Source: Coprococcus eutactus (lineage in GTDB: Bacteria > Bacillota > Clostridia > Lachnospirales > Lachnospiraceae). Taken from it: 64,000 bases of DNA. The stretch covers positions 620,001 through 684,000 of the forward strand of contig NZ_CP102278.1 of NCBI RefSeq assembly GCF_025149915.1, read 5' to 3'. Below the pieces are notes generated by a model, which saw nothing but the letters and a program-made list of their open reading frames with translations, was not told the DNA's origin and did no database searches. The stretch's first letter is position 1. Every line of letters starts with the position of its first letter. The position numbers and the translations under genes are program-made. This document shows, piece by piece, positions 8,019-17,101 of this stretch.

Positions 8019-9614
8019 ATGAATAAGACATTCAGACGTACGCTCAAGGTCAAGATGTTCATAGTTGTTGTGCTGGGACTTCTGACGGCGGTGATATCAT
8101 TCTTTGCAGGGATGCTTGCACTGGACAGGTATGTGGCAAATGTCTACATGAGTGATGCAAATGTACAGCAGCGTTCTATGCAGCAGATCCAGAGCTTTGC
8201 CGCCTATGTGAACAGTCATTCTATGAAGGCATCTGATTCCAGGGCGCTCAGGGCGTGGCAGGGAAAGCATAAAAATGTATATATACTGATATACAACAAT
8301 GATGATATAGTGTTTGATTCCCAGTGGATGATAGAAAAGCGTGGTGCATACAAGTACGTGATTACCAATTCTGTTACGGGAGAGATGGTAATCCTGATCC
8401 AGGACAATCAAGGTACCATAAGGAAGATCAGAAGACAGAACAATGGCAACAGCACAACAACAAACAAAAATAGCGGTGTTACAAAGAAACAGAGCAATGC
8501 GACAAATGGAGCGAGCGGCGGTACTGCAGTAATGGAGAAGCCGGAGACATCGGAATATGCGGAGGATACCGGGGGGCAGGAAGCGGATTATGATTTCTAC
8601 CCAGTTCTGTTCAGGGATGGCGTATTCGATGTGTGCATAGTAGATTATTCGGATGACACGTTGAAAGAAGTCGGTAGGGTAGCGATATTTGTGCTCTGCA
8701 GTATGCTGTTTATAGGGATAATAATATATTATTTTGGAAGAGAGATAAGAAGACTCAGGAAACTTACCAATCAGGTCATGGATATAAAGAATGTGGACAT
8801 CAATGGACCTATTACGATAAAGGGACAGGATGAGATATGTCTGCTTGCGGAGAATATAGACACTATGAGGGCAACCATCATAGAACAGCTGAGCAGAGAG
8901 AAAGAGGCATGGCAGGCAAACAGTGATTTGGTAACGGCCATGGCGCATGACATCAGAACCCCGCTCACGGTCATGGCGGGATATCTTGAGCTTATGAAGA
9001 ATAAGGAATACTCCTCCCAGGAGGAACTTGATGAGTACATCAGGATAAGTTCGGAGAAGGCAGAACAGCTCAGGATGATGTCCGATAAAATGTTCAGATA
9101 TTTCTATGTATATTCCAAGAGCAGTGATGAGCTTAATATGGAGACATTCCAGGCGGGACCGTTCCTCAATCAGATGCTTGGAGAGTACATGGTACTTCTC
9201 GGAGAGAATGGATACCAGTTCAATGTCGACATATCAGATAGGGAAGCGGAGATATCGGTGGATGTACAGGGGATGAAGAGGATAACCGACAATGTATTTA
9301 CCAATATACGGAAATATTCAGACAAAACTAAGCCGATAGATGTTAGAGTATATGTTGATGTCCGCAGAGTAAGGATATTTTTTAGAAATTATATAAGTGC
9401 TGAGAGTGCCAGGGCAGAGAGTACACACATTGGAACATTGACATGCCAGAAGATGGCAGAGGAGATGAACGGATCGTTTGTGACATGTAGAAGGGGAAAG
9501 ATCTACGAGGCGACACTTACCCTGCCGAATGTGTTCTATGACGACAATGTGGGTGTGCCGACACAGGGACTCACGGCAATATTGTCGGGAGGCGGTCATC
9601 ACGGTTCAGTGTAA
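8019..9614 (+). CDS. Sensor histidine kinase with a divergent ATP-binding domain
   Basis: A 531-residue membrane sensor kinase. Transmembrane helix 1 is at about 12-35. An extracytoplasmic part of roughly 180 residues follows, containing an Asn/Thr/Ser-rich low-complexity stretch around 135-175. Helix 2 is near 220-240, then a HAMP-like linker. The HisKA box has H310 in MAHDIRTPLTV. The N box is recognisable (ITDNVFTNIRKYS), but the usual G1 motif DxGxG is replaced by FFRNYIS and the G2 motif reads STHIGTLTCQKM. It partners the upstream response regulator. Whether it autophosphorylates normally is uncertain. Confidence 0.88.
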   Translation: MNKTFRRTLKVKMFIVVVLGLLTAVISFFAGMLALDRYVANVYMSDANVQQRSMQQIQSFAAYVNSHSMKASDSRALRAWQGKHKNVYILIYNNDDIVFDSQWMIEKRGAYKYVITNSVTGEMVILIQDNQGTIRKIRRQNNGNSTTTNKNSGVTKKQSNATNGASGGTAVMEKPETSEYAEDTGGQEADYDFYPVLFRDGVFDVCIVDYSDDTLKEVGRVAIFVLCSMLFIGIIIYYFGREIRRLRKLTNQVMDIKNVDINGPITIKGQDEICLLAENIDTMRATIIEQLSREKEAWQANSDLVTAMAHDIRTPLTVMAGYLELMKNKEYSSQEELDEYIRISSEKAEQLRMMSDKMFRYFYVYSKSSDELNMETFQAGPFLNQMLGEYMVLLGENGYQFNVDISDREAEISVDVQGMKRITDNVFTNIRKYSDKTKPIDVRVYVDVRRVRIFFRNYISAESARAESTHIGTLTCQKMAEEMNGSFVTCRRGKIYEATLTLPNVFYDDNVGVPTQGLTAILSGGGHHGSV

Positions 9615-9643
9615 CGTACTTTCAAAGAAAATGGACACAGATC

Positions 9644-9682
9644 GGGACGTGCGGGATCAGATGATTCTGTACGTCCCTTTTT
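9644..9682 (+). terminator. Intrinsic terminator of the two-component operon
   Basis: GGGACGT (9644-9650) pairs with ACGTCCC (9671-9677), followed by five T. Confidence 0.8.
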
Positions 9683-9782
9683 AATGAGGTTTTTGATAAA
9701 ATAGATTTTCTGATAAATAGGAAGTAAAAGTGGTATACTACAAATGAAAATCACGATAATTATGATGAGGAGACAAAAGCTT

Positions 9783-10775
9783 ATGAATATTTTATTTTAC
9801 GATACAAAAAAGTATGACAGAGATTCATTTGATGCCATAAAAGGTGGATACCCACAGCTTTGCATAGATTATGTGGAGGCAGATCTCTCGGTGAGAACAG
9901 CAAGACTGGCAAGAGGATATGAGGCTATATGCGCATTTGTGAGCTCGGATGTGAGCGCAGCTGTTGTAAATGCGCTGAGCGAGGTCGGCGTAAAACTCAT
10001 ACTCATGAGATGTGCAGGATTCAACAATGTAGATCTTGACGCCACAGAAAAATGTGGCATGACGGTGCTCAGAGTTCCCGGTTATTCACCTGAGGCAGTT
10101 GCTGAGCATGCCATGGCGCTGGCAATGGCAGTGAACAGAAAGCTGCACAAGAGCTATATAAAGGTTCGCGAGAACAATTTCAGTCTTGTTGGACTTACGG
10201 GGATGAATTTTCACGGTAAGATAGCGGGAATAGTTGGAACTGGCAAGATAGGAGCAGCCATGGCGAGGATATGTCATGGATTTGGGATGAAAGTCATAGC
10301 TTATGATATGTATAAAAACCCGGAGCTGGACTTTGTGACGTATGTGGAGCTTCAGGAACTTTTTAGAGTATCCGATCTCATATCCTTGCACTGTCCACTC
10401 ACAGATGACACATATCATCTGGTGAATGCAGACACCATAGCTCAGATGAAGGATAAGGTGATATTGGTGAACACATCTAGAGGGGCGTTGATCAAAACTG
10501 AGGATTTGATAGCAGGCATAAGAAGTAGAAAATTTTTCGGCGTGGGACTTGATGTGTACGAGGAAGAGACAGGAAATGTATTTGAGAACCGGGAAGATGA
10601 TATCCTGGAGACATCCATAACAGCAAGGCTTCTCTCTTTCCCAAATGTAATAGTGACTTCACACCAGGGCTTCCTGACGGAGGAGGCGTTGGAGGCGATA
10701 AGCAGGACAACCCTCGACAATGCGGTTAACTTTGAAGCAGGCAATATAGACAAGGCAAATCTCGTTGTGTTATGA
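9783..10775 (+). CDS. D-2-hydroxyacid dehydrogenase (D-lactate dehydrogenase type)
   Basis: A 330-residue NAD-dependent D-2-hydroxyacid dehydrogenase, most like fermentative D-lactate dehydrogenases (pyruvate + NADH to D-lactate). The NAD-binding GxGxxG is in GIVGTGKIGAAMA. The catalytic set is visible: R in NTSRGALIKTEDL, E in VGLDVYEEE, and H in VTSHQGFLTEEAL. The ATG at 9783 follows GAGGAGA. A longer frame from 9744 would begin at the transcription start implied by TATACT at 9734-9739, so it is rejected. Substrate preference (pyruvate against other 2-keto acids) cannot be settled by eye. Confidence 0.88.
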   Translation: MNILFYDTKKYDRDSFDAIKGGYPQLCIDYVEADLSVRTARLARGYEAICAFVSSDVSAAVVNALSEVGVKLILMRCAGFNNVDLDATEKCGMTVLRVPGYSPEAVAEHAMALAMAVNRKLHKSYIKVRENNFSLVGLTGMNFHGKIAGIVGTGKIGAAMARICHGFGMKVIAYDMYKNPELDFVTYVELQELFRVSDLISLHCPLTDDTYHLVNADTIAQMKDKVILVNTSRGALIKTEDLIAGIRSRKFFGVGLDVYEEETGNVFENREDDILETSITARLLSFPNVIVTSHQGFLTEEALEAISRTTLDNAVNFEAGNIDKANLVVL

Positions 10776-10813
10776 TGGACAAATGAGGTCGTTATTTAGC
10801 GGAGGAAGACCGG

Positions 10814-11611
10814 ATGAACATCAATGAAATATTTGGCAGACTGGACAAGCTGTTTGCAGAAAACAGAATATCTGAGGTTGAGCGTTATCTGACGCAGGCA
10901 CTGAGCGAGGCTGAGTATGACGGAGATCGTGAAACCATGCAGGCCATATACAATGAACTTATCAGCTTTCACCGGTCTACAGGGGAGTATGACAAAGCAC
11001 TCTATTTCTGTAGACAGGTGATAAGGCTGGCGGAGAAGATGGAGATAGACGATACTGTGCCATACGGAACAACGCTGATGAATGTGGCAAATACCAACAG
11101 AGCCGCTGGAAATCTTCTGGAGGCACTGGCCTATTTCAGGCAGGTCAGAGATATATACCAGGGACAGGTGAGTCCTTATGATATACTGATGGCAACATAT
11201 TACAACAATGTTGCCATGCTCTATCAGGATCTGGGGGATTTTGACAAGGCTGTTGATTCATTTGAACAGGCACTTGTCATCATAGAGAGACATGATAAGG
11301 CGGGAAACGAGATAGCTACAATCTATGTGAGCCTCGGTGAGAGTCTTCTCAGGGCGGGCAGGCTGGATGAGGCGAAGGACAGACTTGCTGAGGCAGTCAG
11401 GCGATATCAGCTTATGGGGGAGCGCGGATATCACTACAGTGCGGCGCTGTCAGCTATGGCGGAGACTTTTTACAGACAGGGAGATCTTGTACAGGCGCTC
11501 AAGTACTACGAGCTGGCGGCGGAGGAGATATACGGGATCTATGGTGACAATGATACATACAGAGTCATAATGGGAAACATAGAGACAGTAAAATCACAGC
11601 TTATGAATTGA
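10814..11611 (+). CDS. Tetratricopeptide repeat protein
   Basis: A 265-residue soluble protein made of TPR units. Clear repeats include YDKALYFCRQVIRLAEKM, NLLEALAYFRQVRDIYQ, DFDKAVDSFEQALVIIERH, RLDEAKDRLAEAVRRYQLMG and DLVQALKYYELAAEEI, each with the small/large alternation of TPR helices. It has no signal peptide or catalytic motif, so it is probably a scaffold. The start follows GCGGAGGA. It lies 38 bp after the dehydrogenase and about 125 bp before a MoxR-DUF58-transglutaminase operon, where TPR proteins often occur, but a hairpin separates it from that operon. Confidence 0.85.
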   Translation: MNINEIFGRLDKLFAENRISEVERYLTQALSEAEYDGDRETMQAIYNELISFHRSTGEYDKALYFCRQVIRLAEKMEIDDTVPYGTTLMNVANTNRAAGNLLEALAYFRQVRDIYQGQVSPYDILMATYYNNVAMLYQDLGDFDKAVDSFEQALVIIERHDKAGNEIATIYVSLGESLLRAGRLDEAKDRLAEAVRRYQLMGERGYHYSAALSAMAETFYRQGDLVQALKYYELAAEEIYGIYGDNDTYRVIMGNIETVKSQLMN

Positions 11612-11618
11612 ATATGAA

Positions 11619-11653
11619 ATATCGGGAGGAAGCGTGCTGTGTCCTCCCGATAT
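11619..11653 (+). terminator. Strong hairpin after the TPR gene, possible terminator
   Basis: A perfect 12-bp stem (ATATCGGGAGGA 11619-11630 with TCCTCCCGATAT 11642-11653) and an 11-nt loop. No T-run follows, so termination may be weak or factor-assisted. Confidence 0.5.
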
Positions 11654-11736
11654 ATGTATATATTAGGTCTGAATGTGAAACAGATAGATATAGTATTTCG
11701 GTAAATAGAGATAAATTAAGATAAATGGAGATAGGT

Positions 11737-12696
11737 ATGAATTACAATGGTAAGGTGCTTGACGTTATAGAGGAAGTAAAGAAGGTCGTTGTTGGAAAGG
11801 ACATATGTGTTGCCAAGATAATGGCATCTATAATCGCTGGTGGAAATATACTCATGGATGATGTTCCGGGAGTTGGAAAGACGACCATGGCTCTGGCATT
11901 TGCAAATGCAATGGGGCTTGAGAACAAGAGAATGCAGTTTACACCGGACGTATTACCGGGGGATATAACAGGATTTACGATGTACGACAAGGCAACGAAC
12001 AAATTTGTGTATAGACCGGGTGCTGTGATGTGCAATCTCTTCCTCGCAGATGAGATCAACAGAACATCACCTAAGACACAGTCGGCACTTCTGGAAGTTA
12101 TGGAGGAAGGGCATGTGACAGTGGATGGTGTCACGTATCCTGTTCCTGAACCGTTCATAGTTATAGCAACGGAAAATCCGATAGGAAGCGCCGGAACTCA
12201 GCTCCTTCCGGATTCCCAGCTGGACAGATTCATGGTGTGCTTAAAGCTTGGTTATCCATCCATAGAGAACGAACTGGATATAGTCAAGGGAAGGACATCA
12301 GCCAATGGATTTGAGGAGATCCATCCGGTGATCGGTGCGGCAGAGCTTCGCATGATCAGAGAGGAAGTCACACAGGTGAAGGTCAGCGATGAGGTGTACA
12401 CATATATAGGCCAGCTAGTAACGGAGACCAGGGACAACCCTAGCCTTGAACTGGGAGTCAGTCCAAGAGGAACAATCGCCCTCACGAAGATGGCGAAGAG
12501 CTGGGCATATATAAGCGGAAGAGATTTTGTCATACCTGAGGATGTTCAGATGGTATGGAAGGATGTTGTGCGGCACAGGATCATTTTGAATGCCAAGGCG
12601 AGGGTAAACCATATTACCCCGGAGGCTGTGCTCAAGGACATCATGGAGCATGTGTATAAGCCAACTGTGAGACGAAGAAACAGTCCAAAAAGATAG
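11737..12696 (+). CDS. MoxR family AAA+ ATPase
   Basis: A 319-residue MoxR-type AAA+ ATPase. Motifs in order are Walker A (VPGVGKTTM), Walker B (LFLADEINRTSPKTQSALLE), the sensor 1 region (VIATENPIGSAGTQLLPDSQ) with the arginine in LDRFM, and the C-terminal AAA lid (SPRGTIALTKMAKSWA). MoxR proteins act as chaperones, often with DUF58/VWA proteins. The ATG at 11737 has GGAG 6 bp upstream; the ATG at 11725 lacks a site. It is the first gene of the operon with the DUF58 and transglutaminase genes, 33 bp before the next start. Confidence 0.93.
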   Translation: MNYNGKVLDVIEEVKKVVVGKDICVAKIMASIIAGGNILMDDVPGVGKTTMALAFANAMGLENKRMQFTPDVLPGDITGFTMYDKATNKFVYRPGAVMCNLFLADEINRTSPKTQSALLEVMEEGHVTVDGVTYPVPEPFIVIATENPIGSAGTQLLPDSQLDRFMVCLKLGYPSIENELDIVKGRTSANGFEEIHPVIGAAELRMIREEVTQVKVSDEVYTYIGQLVTETRDNPSLELGVSPRGTIALTKMAKSWAYISGRDFVIPEDVQMVWKDVVRHRIILNAKARVNHITPEAVLKDIMEHVYKPTVRRRNSPKR

Positions 12697-12729
12697 TCCG
12701 TTGCAGGATGCGGAGATAGTGGGTAGATT

Positions 12730-13821
12730 ATGAAAAGAGGAATAATATATATTTTACTGATCCTGGTCTGCATATATATAGGAATCATTAATCGGGAAGA
12801 GGCTTATTTCTACGTGGCTGCACTTATGCTGGCAGTCATGGTATGCCTCCTTGCGGGGCTGTTTACCAGGTTTTTCAGGACAGGCATAAGTATGCAGATG
12901 AACATACCGGTGGTTGAGAAGAACAGAACATTTCATCCTGAACTTACCGTGAGATCGAACTCAGGTCAGGTACCTTATGTGTCAGCAGTTTTCAAGGTCA
13001 TGGCAGCGGGTATGAAGAAGAAACAGAACAGCACTTTTAGGCAGATTGACAATGAAAATGGGGTATGTCAGGGGGCTATGTCCCTTGCTGTCAGCGGCAG
13101 ATATGAGATCGCAGCGGCAGATGTGAGGGTGTATGATGCATTTCATATGTTCTATATAAAAAAGAAGATAAAGAACTCGGCAAATGTATATGTGTTGCCG
13201 CAGTGTTACCTTATGCCTATAAATATCACGAAAAAAACGAGAGACTTTGTGACTGACAGTGATGTATATCATGCAGATATACGGGGGGATGACTCCTCCG
13301 AAGTTTATCAGGTCAGAGAGTATAGACCGGGTGACAGTGTGAGAAATATACATTGGAAACTGACAGCGAGACAGGATGAGATAATGGTGAGAGATATGAA
13401 CAAAACATTGTCGTGTCCTGTCATTATATGTGTAAACCTCAATGGAAAGGACTGCAAGAATTATGGGCATGCCATGTCGGCAGCGCTTGAGTCTATGGTA
13501 TCTTTAAGTTTTTCACTTATAGATATCAGGGTACCGCATTTTATAGCGTGGTATGATCCTGAGAAAATGTCTATAACTAGGTACAGGATAATAAAAGAAG
13601 AGGATGTGTATGACGCGGCAGCTCGGATGTCCTATGTAGATGCGAGAAGTATGGATTGGTATGATGTGATAGGCATGTACAGAGAGAAGTATCGCGGCGA
13701 GGATTTCACCAGTTTTATAGATGTTGATATGAAAGGAAATATACAGTGCGGGGATGACAGATATCATGTTAAATTTGAGACATTGAAGGAAGATATTACT
13801 CATATTTGTCTCACAGTTTAG
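12730..13821 (+). CDS. DUF58 domain-containing membrane protein
   Basis: A 363-residue protein. Two hydrophobic helices lie at about 3-20 and 27-48, followed by an extended beta-rich region. The DUF58 core is the motif YRPGDSVRNIHWKLTARQDE near 197-216, then VRDMNKTLSCPVIICVNL. The part after it resembles a degraded von Willebrand A fold. DUF58 proteins pair with MoxR ATPases and transglutaminase-like proteins, possibly in envelope maturation; the biochemical role is not established. Its 3' end overlaps the first possible start of the next gene. Confidence 0.9.
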   Translation: MKRGIIYILLILVCIYIGIINREEAYFYVAALMLAVMVCLLAGLFTRFFRTGISMQMNIPVVEKNRTFHPELTVRSNSGQVPYVSAVFKVMAAGMKKKQNSTFRQIDNENGVCQGAMSLAVSGRYEIAAADVRVYDAFHMFYIKKKIKNSANVYVLPQCYLMPINITKKTRDFVTDSDVYHADIRGDDSSEVYQVREYRPGDSVRNIHWKLTARQDEIMVRDMNKTLSCPVIICVNLNGKDCKNYGHAMSAALESMVSLSFSLIDIRVPHFIAWYDPEKMSITRYRIIKEEDVYDAAARMSYVDARSMDWYDVIGMYREKYRGEDFTSFIDVDMKGNIQCGDDRYHVKFETLKEDITHICLTV

Positions 13822-16016
13822 GTGAGGTTACAGATGTAGTTGCAGATAGAGGTGCAGATTTGAAGATTATATTGGGCCTGGCGGTGTGGATGCTTTCATC
13901 AGGAATTGCGTATCTGGTGGGGGATATAGCATTTAGCTCAGATATATATAAATATATGGAACCGACCAATCTTATGATGTTATGTGTGATCGGAGGATTG
14001 GTCATAGCGGCTGTGTACAGCTGCTGGTATCTACTTAGAAAAGAAAAAAGACTTACAGACATACTTGTTCCGGTGTGTACGCTTCTGGTATGGGGACTTG
14101 CCCGAAGAAAGATGCTTTACACCGGCGGAAGAGGTATGATATATAGCATTGCTTACGAGATAAAAATGGCATATGGAGTCAGGACAGGAGCTGTGGATCT
14201 CGACTACATAAGTGTAGGTGCGATGTACGAGTTTATTCTGTTTGTCACGGCTGTAGCCATGTTTTTTGCCGCATATATGATATTTAGGTGCAGCAGTATA
14301 TTGATAGGCGTCGGGCTTGCATTTCTGTTCATGGCGGCAGGAGCCATGTTGGACGTACATGTGAGTCCGGCTGGAATCGTACTCACGGTTCTGTCACTCA
14401 TAGTTGCAAGATATGTACTCATGAGAAATGGTCAGCCGTTATCAATAAAATGGAATGTTGTGGTTCCGCTTATCTCCCTTGCAGCCTGCATTATAACGGC
14501 CATGCTGGTATACTCAGCCGCGTATGAGCGTGGCGTAAAATTTCAAGGTGTGCTTGTGGAGATGGTTGAAAATGTGGAATATTTCTTTTCTGGGGACTCT
14601 GGAAAAGGTTACTCAACATATTATAAGGTTGACGGCTCTGAGGTGAAACCGACTGATGAGGTTGTGGACGAGATAACGAGAAATGAGAAGCCAGATGGCA
14701 ATCTATACGTGAAAGCCAGAAGTTATGTCGTATACGACAATGGTACATGGAGAAACAGGGATATAGGATACAGCCCGGACAGCGAGATACTGATCAAGTA
14801 CGACAGTGATACATTCAGTGGATACGGAAAGGCGATAAAGGAACTTACTAAGAATGCAGGAACAGATGATAGTGCCGTTGTGGATAAGGTGGTCGAGTAT
14901 ATAAGACAGCATATGTCTTATACGATATCGCCAAAGCCTTTTGCATCGGACGTGGATCCGGTTCTGTATGCGCTATACACTGGCCATGAGGGGTATTGTG
15001 TGCATTACGCCTCTGCGGCTGCGATAGGTCTTAGAACCATGGAAATACCGACAAAATACAATACAGGTTATGTGGTGCCTTCATCGGCGTGGACGAGGCA
15101 GGCGGATGGAACATATCATGCATATATACTTGAAAAGTACAGCCATGCGTGGATCGAGGCATATGAGAGGGATGCTGAGAACTGGGTGATAGTTGATGCC
15201 ACCCCGCTTGGCAACAGGGCAGATACCCTTGGTATCCCGGATGAACCGGACAACTCAGGATCACAGAATGGTCAGGACAAGGATGATGATCAAAGCGGCG
15301 GAGACACTGAGCTCACCACGGAGAATATAACAACAGAGATAACAACAGAGATCACGACAAAAGCTTCGGAGGAGAGCACGGATGATGATGGAGAAGATGC
15401 CGCTGATGTGACTACGGAAAAACATGCATCCTCAGTGAGTGAGGATACAACTGAGAACAATTCTGGAAACAGTGGCACAGGTGATAATGGTGGAAATGGA
15501 CAGAACCAGGCCGGAGGTGGTGGCTCCGGTGATGCAAATGGCCTGTCGGAGCTGTTTGACAGCAGAACGTTTAAGATAGCAGCGTCAGTCATATCGGTGG
15601 CGATGCTCCTTATGGCTTCGGTCATGCTGAGAAGACGTGTGCTCGTTACGCGGCGTAGGCGCAAGCTTGTTGGAAGAGACCGTATAGCTGCCGTGCATGA
15701 GATGTCGGCTGCCATGTGGGATATGCTCACATTTGCCAGACTAACGGATGGTGTAGGCTCAGATGACAGCGAATATGCGGATATTGTGACTGAACGGGTG
15801 AAGATTGTAGGCGGAGATGAGTTCAGGACATTTGTGGCTTGCGTTCAGGCTGCTGTGTACGGACAGATCGTACCGGATGACGAGCAGTTAAAGATGGCAA
15901 GAAAGCTTTATAATAAGATAAGGGCATACACGTACTGGAGTCTGAACTTTAAGGAGAGGCTTGTGTGGAAGTATGTGAAGTGCTACGACTGTGGGGGACG
16001 CAGACGAAAGAGATAA
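13806..16016 (+). CDS. Transglutaminase-like membrane protein (TgpA-like)
   Basis: Up to 736 residues. Six or so transmembrane helices fill about 20-245. An extracytoplasmic transglutaminase-like domain follows with a full catalytic triad: C398 (EGYCVHYASA), H447 (YSHAWIEAY) and D464 (VIVDATP). Next come a Thr/Ser/Gly/Asp-rich linker containing a duplicated 12-bp unit (15327-15350), another transmembrane helix near 585-605, and a basic cytoplasmic tail. The triad implies a protease or transamidase working outside the cell, perhaps on peptidoglycan or surface proteins. Start is uncertain: TTG at 13806 is the longest frame, but TTG at 13860 has an AGAGGTG site 5 bp upstream and gives a protein opening in the first helix. 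Confidence 0.88.
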   Translation: MSHSLGEVTDVVADRGADLKIILGLAVWMLSSGIAYLVGDIAFSSDIYKYMEPTNLMMLCVIGGLVIAAVYSCWYLLRKEKRLTDILVPVCTLLVWGLARRKMLYTGGRGMIYSIAYEIKMAYGVRTGAVDLDYISVGAMYEFILFVTAVAMFFAAYMIFRCSSILIGVGLAFLFMAAGAMLDVHVSPAGIVLTVLSLIVARYVLMRNGQPLSIKWNVVVPLISLAACIITAMLVYSAAYERGVKFQGVLVEMVENVEYFFSGDSGKGYSTYYKVDGSEVKPTDEVVDEITRNEKPDGNLYVKARSYVVYDNGTWRNRDIGYSPDSEILIKYDSDTFSGYGKAIKELTKNAGTDDSAVVDKVVEYIRQHMSYTISPKPFASDVDPVLYALYTGHEGYCVHYASAAAIGLRTMEIPTKYNTGYVVPSSAWTRQADGTYHAYILEKYSHAWIEAYERDAENWVIVDATPLGNRADTLGIPDEPDNSGSQNGQDKDDDQSGGDTELTTENITTEITTEITTKASEESTDDDGEDAADVTTEKHASSVSEDTTENNSGNSGTGDNGGNGQNQAGGGGSGDANGLSELFDSRTFKIAASVISVAMLLMASVMLRRRVLVTRRRRKLVGRDRIAAVHEMSAAMWDMLTFARLTDGVGSDDSEYADIVTERVKIVGGDEFRTFVACVQAAVYGQIVPDDEQLKMARKLYNKIRAYTYWSLNFKERLVWKYVKCYDCGGRRRKR

Positions 16017-16049
16017 CACAAATTTGTAACGAAAGAAGTAGTATTAGAG

Positions 16050-16757
16050 ATGGAATTTAGAAAAGGATTAAAGGATGGAATACCGATAGCATTGGGGTAT
16101 TTCGCGGTAAGTTTTAGTTTTGGCCTGCTGGCGGTGAAAGGAGGACTCACAAGTTTTCAGGCGGTCATCATAAGCCTGACAAATGTAACCAGTGCGGGAC
16201 AGTTTGCCGGACTCAAGATCATTCTTGCAGGGGGAACGCTGGTTGAGATGATACTCACACAGTTCATAATCAATCTGAGATATTCCCTTATGAGTCTGTC
16301 ACTCTCGCAGAAGCTTGGAGAGGCAGTGGGCATCAAGGAGAGGCTTGTGATCGCATTTGCAAATACTGACGAGATATTTGCGGTTGCCATGGGACATGTG
16401 AAGGAATTGACATTTGGCTATATGATAGGACTTCAGCTGCTGCCGATAGTCGGCTGGACAGGCGGAACCCTGTTCGGTGCGATTGCCTCAGGACTTCTTC
16501 CAAAGTCAATCAGCAGCGCACTCAGTCTGGCGCTCTACGGAATGTTCGTCGCCATAGTCATGCCGGTTGCCAGGAAGTCCAGACCGGTTGCCATAGTGGC
16601 ACTTGTGGCTGCTGCCATATCATGCGTGTTGTATTACGTTCCGATATTCAAGTTTATATCGACTGGAATTGCCATAATCATAAGCACGGTGGCAGCCTCT
16701 GTGATAGGGGCTATATTCTTCCCTGTGGGAACTGCTGAGAAAAAGGAGGTGCAGTGA
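16050..16757 (+). CDS. azlC: AzlC family branched-chain amino acid exporter, large subunit
   Basis: A 235-residue membrane protein. The opening RKGLKDGIPIALGYFAVSFSFG and the SAGQFAGLKI segment are typical of AzlC, the large subunit of a permease that exports branched-chain amino acids and analogues such as 4-azaleucine. About five to six hydrophobic helices are visible. Its stop codon overlaps the start of azlD by one base (TGATG), so the subunits are translationally coupled. No regulator gene lies beside the pair. Confidence 0.92.
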   Translation: MEFRKGLKDGIPIALGYFAVSFSFGLLAVKGGLTSFQAVIISLTNVTSAGQFAGLKIILAGGTLVEMILTQFIINLRYSLMSLSLSQKLGEAVGIKERLVIAFANTDEIFAVAMGHVKELTFGYMIGLQLLPIVGWTGGTLFGAIASGLLPKSISSALSLALYGMFVAIVMPVARKSRPVAIVALVAAAISCVLYYVPIFKFISTGIAIIISTVAASVIGAIFFPVGTAEKKEVQ

Positions 16758-17065
16758 TGAATATATACATATATATAATAACCATGGCGGTCGTCACCTA
16801 CCTCATAAGAATGGTGCCGCTGGTGGCGTTCCGCAAGAAGATAGAGAACAGATTCGTCAATTCATTCCTCTATTATGTGCCGTATTCATGTCTCACGGCA
16901 CTTACACTTCCGTCTATACTATACAGTACGGAGAGTATCATAAGCGCTGTGTGTGGATTTGCGGTTGCACTCATACTTGGAATAAAGCAAAAGGGACTTA
17001 TAGTTGTCGCTGCTGCGGCATGTGTGACCGTGTTCGTGGTGGAGTGGATATTGAAGCTTATGTAG
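16757..17065 (+). CDS. azlD: AzlD family branched-chain amino acid exporter, small subunit
   Basis: A 102-residue protein with four hydrophobic helices; the short YLIRMVPLVAFRKKIENRFV stretch followed by YVPYSCLTALTLPSILY is characteristic of AzlD. The ATG at 16757 lies 7 bp after a strong AAAGGAGG site; the in-frame GTG at 16754 is less well spaced. It works with AzlC in the membrane. Confidence 0.92.
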   Translation: MNIYIYIITMAVVTYLIRMVPLVAFRKKIENRFVNSFLYYVPYSCLTALTLPSILYSTESIISAVCGFAVALILGIKQKGLIVVAAAACVTVFVVEWILKLM

Positions 17066-17101
17066 AAGGAGGTAGGCAGGGATACCTGCAGATAATATAT
17101 G
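17066..17101 (+). promoter_or_regulatory. Distant ribosome-binding site with intervening hairpin
   Basis: AAGGAGG at 17066-17072 is 26 bp from the ATG at 17099. A small stem (GCAGG 17076-17080, loop GATA, CCTGC 17085-17089) lies between and would bring the site to about 12 bp if folded. An in-frame TAA at 17093 excludes an upstream start. Confidence 0.45.

Noticed and set aside
8097..8948. Long open frame (283 codons) on the - strand opposite the sensor kinase
   Set aside because: It lies wholly antisense to a kinase with clear domains, has no ribosome site, and its composition (many Ile, Tyr, His, Arg) is what the reverse of ATA/TAT-rich coding DNA gives.
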